Shown in pieces: positions 45,973-46,541 of a stretch of 46,541 bases of DNA. Both the position numbers and the translations under genes were made by a program. Numbering within the stretch: position 1 is the stretch's first letter; the number at the start of each line of letters is the position of its first letter. The notes under the pieces were generated by a model that saw only the letters and a program-made list of their open reading frames with translations, was not told where the DNA came from and did no database searches. Origin of the DNA: Emmonsiellopsis sp. PD_33 (Eukaryota; Ascomycota; Eurotiomycetes; Onygenales; Ajellomycetaceae). The DNA lies in NCBI GenBank assembly GCA_032988165.1, contig JANTQF010000282.1:1-46541 (forward strand). The letters are read 5' to 3'.

Positions 45973-46541
45973 TCAATTGCGGCTTTGGTCTAATCTCTTT
46001 CTCCACCTGGTTGGATATGCTGTTATTGTATAACTATATGTACTGGGTCTGGAATGGTATGGAAAAAGGAGTAATGGATAATTAATGATTTATTAATCGA
46101 CATTTTTCTACCCTTCGTGTGGTTGAATATTCACCCCCTATCCCATACTATACAACACCTCTTTACCCAACCATCTCTTAATAAGTACCAAGGCCAGCCT
46201 GCTGAGATCTATTCAAACCCAGAAAATTCCATAACCTTCTTCCCAGCCATCTACCCAACCCAACCAACCCCATCCCAACCTCACCAGAACGACAACTATT
46301 CCCCCCTATTCTATACCTACCACCCATATACACCATCTCCATTCCCCCCCACGCTCCCCTTCCCTTCTCATATCCAACGCCCACCCAAATAATCAAATAA
46401 CCAAACCCAAAAACCCCCCCCCTCCCCAACCTTCTACATACCTTCTTCAAAGCGTTAAAAAATCCATCACGGATAGTATCAGAGACTGTAACTAAAGATC
46501 CCAAACAACCTTTTATCCTTATTATTAGGTACAGCCGTTCG
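45973..46541. other. Right-hand end, C-rich low-complexity region
   Basis: Follows the stop of rhodopsin-domain protein B. From 46130 to 46440 the plus strand is C-rich and G-poor (CCCAACC, CCCATC, CCCCCC motifs), which yields spurious open frames in several registers. No gene is supported. Confidence 0.55.

Noticed and set aside
46117..46504. Open frames on both strands at the right edge.
   Set aside because: Result of C-rich, low-complexity DNA; no domain, no splice signals.
1..46541. CRISPR arrays, operons, bacterial insertion sequences or rRNA genes.
   Set aside because: None seen; introns and gene families show a fungal nuclear chromosome.

Overview
This is nuclear DNA of a filamentous ascomycete. 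The genes carry many short spliceosomal introns (54-125 nt, one of about 250) with GT..AG ends and CTAAC/CTGAC-like branch sites, they lie on both strands without operons, and the families are typical of Pezizomycotina (ACS and DHA transporters, fungal rhodopsin-domain membrane proteins, Spt8, Prp38). Gene content and intron style suggest Eurotiomycetes (Onygenales or Eurotiales); that placement is an impression, not a computed result. Exon joins below were worked out by hand from reading frame, splice consensus and family motifs.

Layout. 1-1.2 kb: 3' part of a type-B carboxylesterase, cut by the window edge. 1.4-4.0 kb (-): a fusion of a purine-nucleoside-phosphorylase domain, a membrane segment, a P-loop GTPase and four C-terminal hydrophobic segments. 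5.35-7.44 kb (+): allantoate-permease-like transporter. 7.63-11.24 kb (-): SF1 helicase with NFX1-type zinc fingers, related to ZNFX1 / fission yeast Hrr1. 12.9-15.0 kb (+): Spt8 of SAGA. 15.7-16.8 kb (-): type II membrane protein, glycosyltransferase-like. 17.3-18.1 kb (+): splicing factor Prp38. 18.95-20.55 kb (-): membrane-anchored HODM-like (DUF3445) haem enzyme. 23.6-25.2 kb (-): rhodopsin-domain membrane protein. 26.7-29.25 kb (-): FAD monooxygenase of the phenol 2-monooxygenase type. 29.7-31.2 kb (-): OTT_1508-like deaminase. 32.3-34.2 kb (+): badly decayed MDR transporter. 35.8-37.7 kb (+): a second, intact MFS transporter. 38.0-43.4 kb: gene-poor stretch with four arginine tRNA genes (three ACG with tiny variable introns, one TCG) and protein relics. 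44.3-46.0 kb (+): a second rhodopsin-domain membrane protein.

How it fits together. The 5-20 kb block holds core genes (RNAi/chromatin helicase, SAGA subunit, splicing factor) and is gene dense. The right half is accessory in character: wide spacers, a pseudogene, relics, tRNA genes and patchily distributed families. The strongest candidates for unusual biology are the PNP-GTPase-membrane fusion, whose parts recall NLR-like and ATP-degrading immune effectors, and the OTT_1508-like deaminase, whose 3' end seems to be frameshifted or mis-spliced. They lie 26 kb apart and nothing in the sequence links them as one system.
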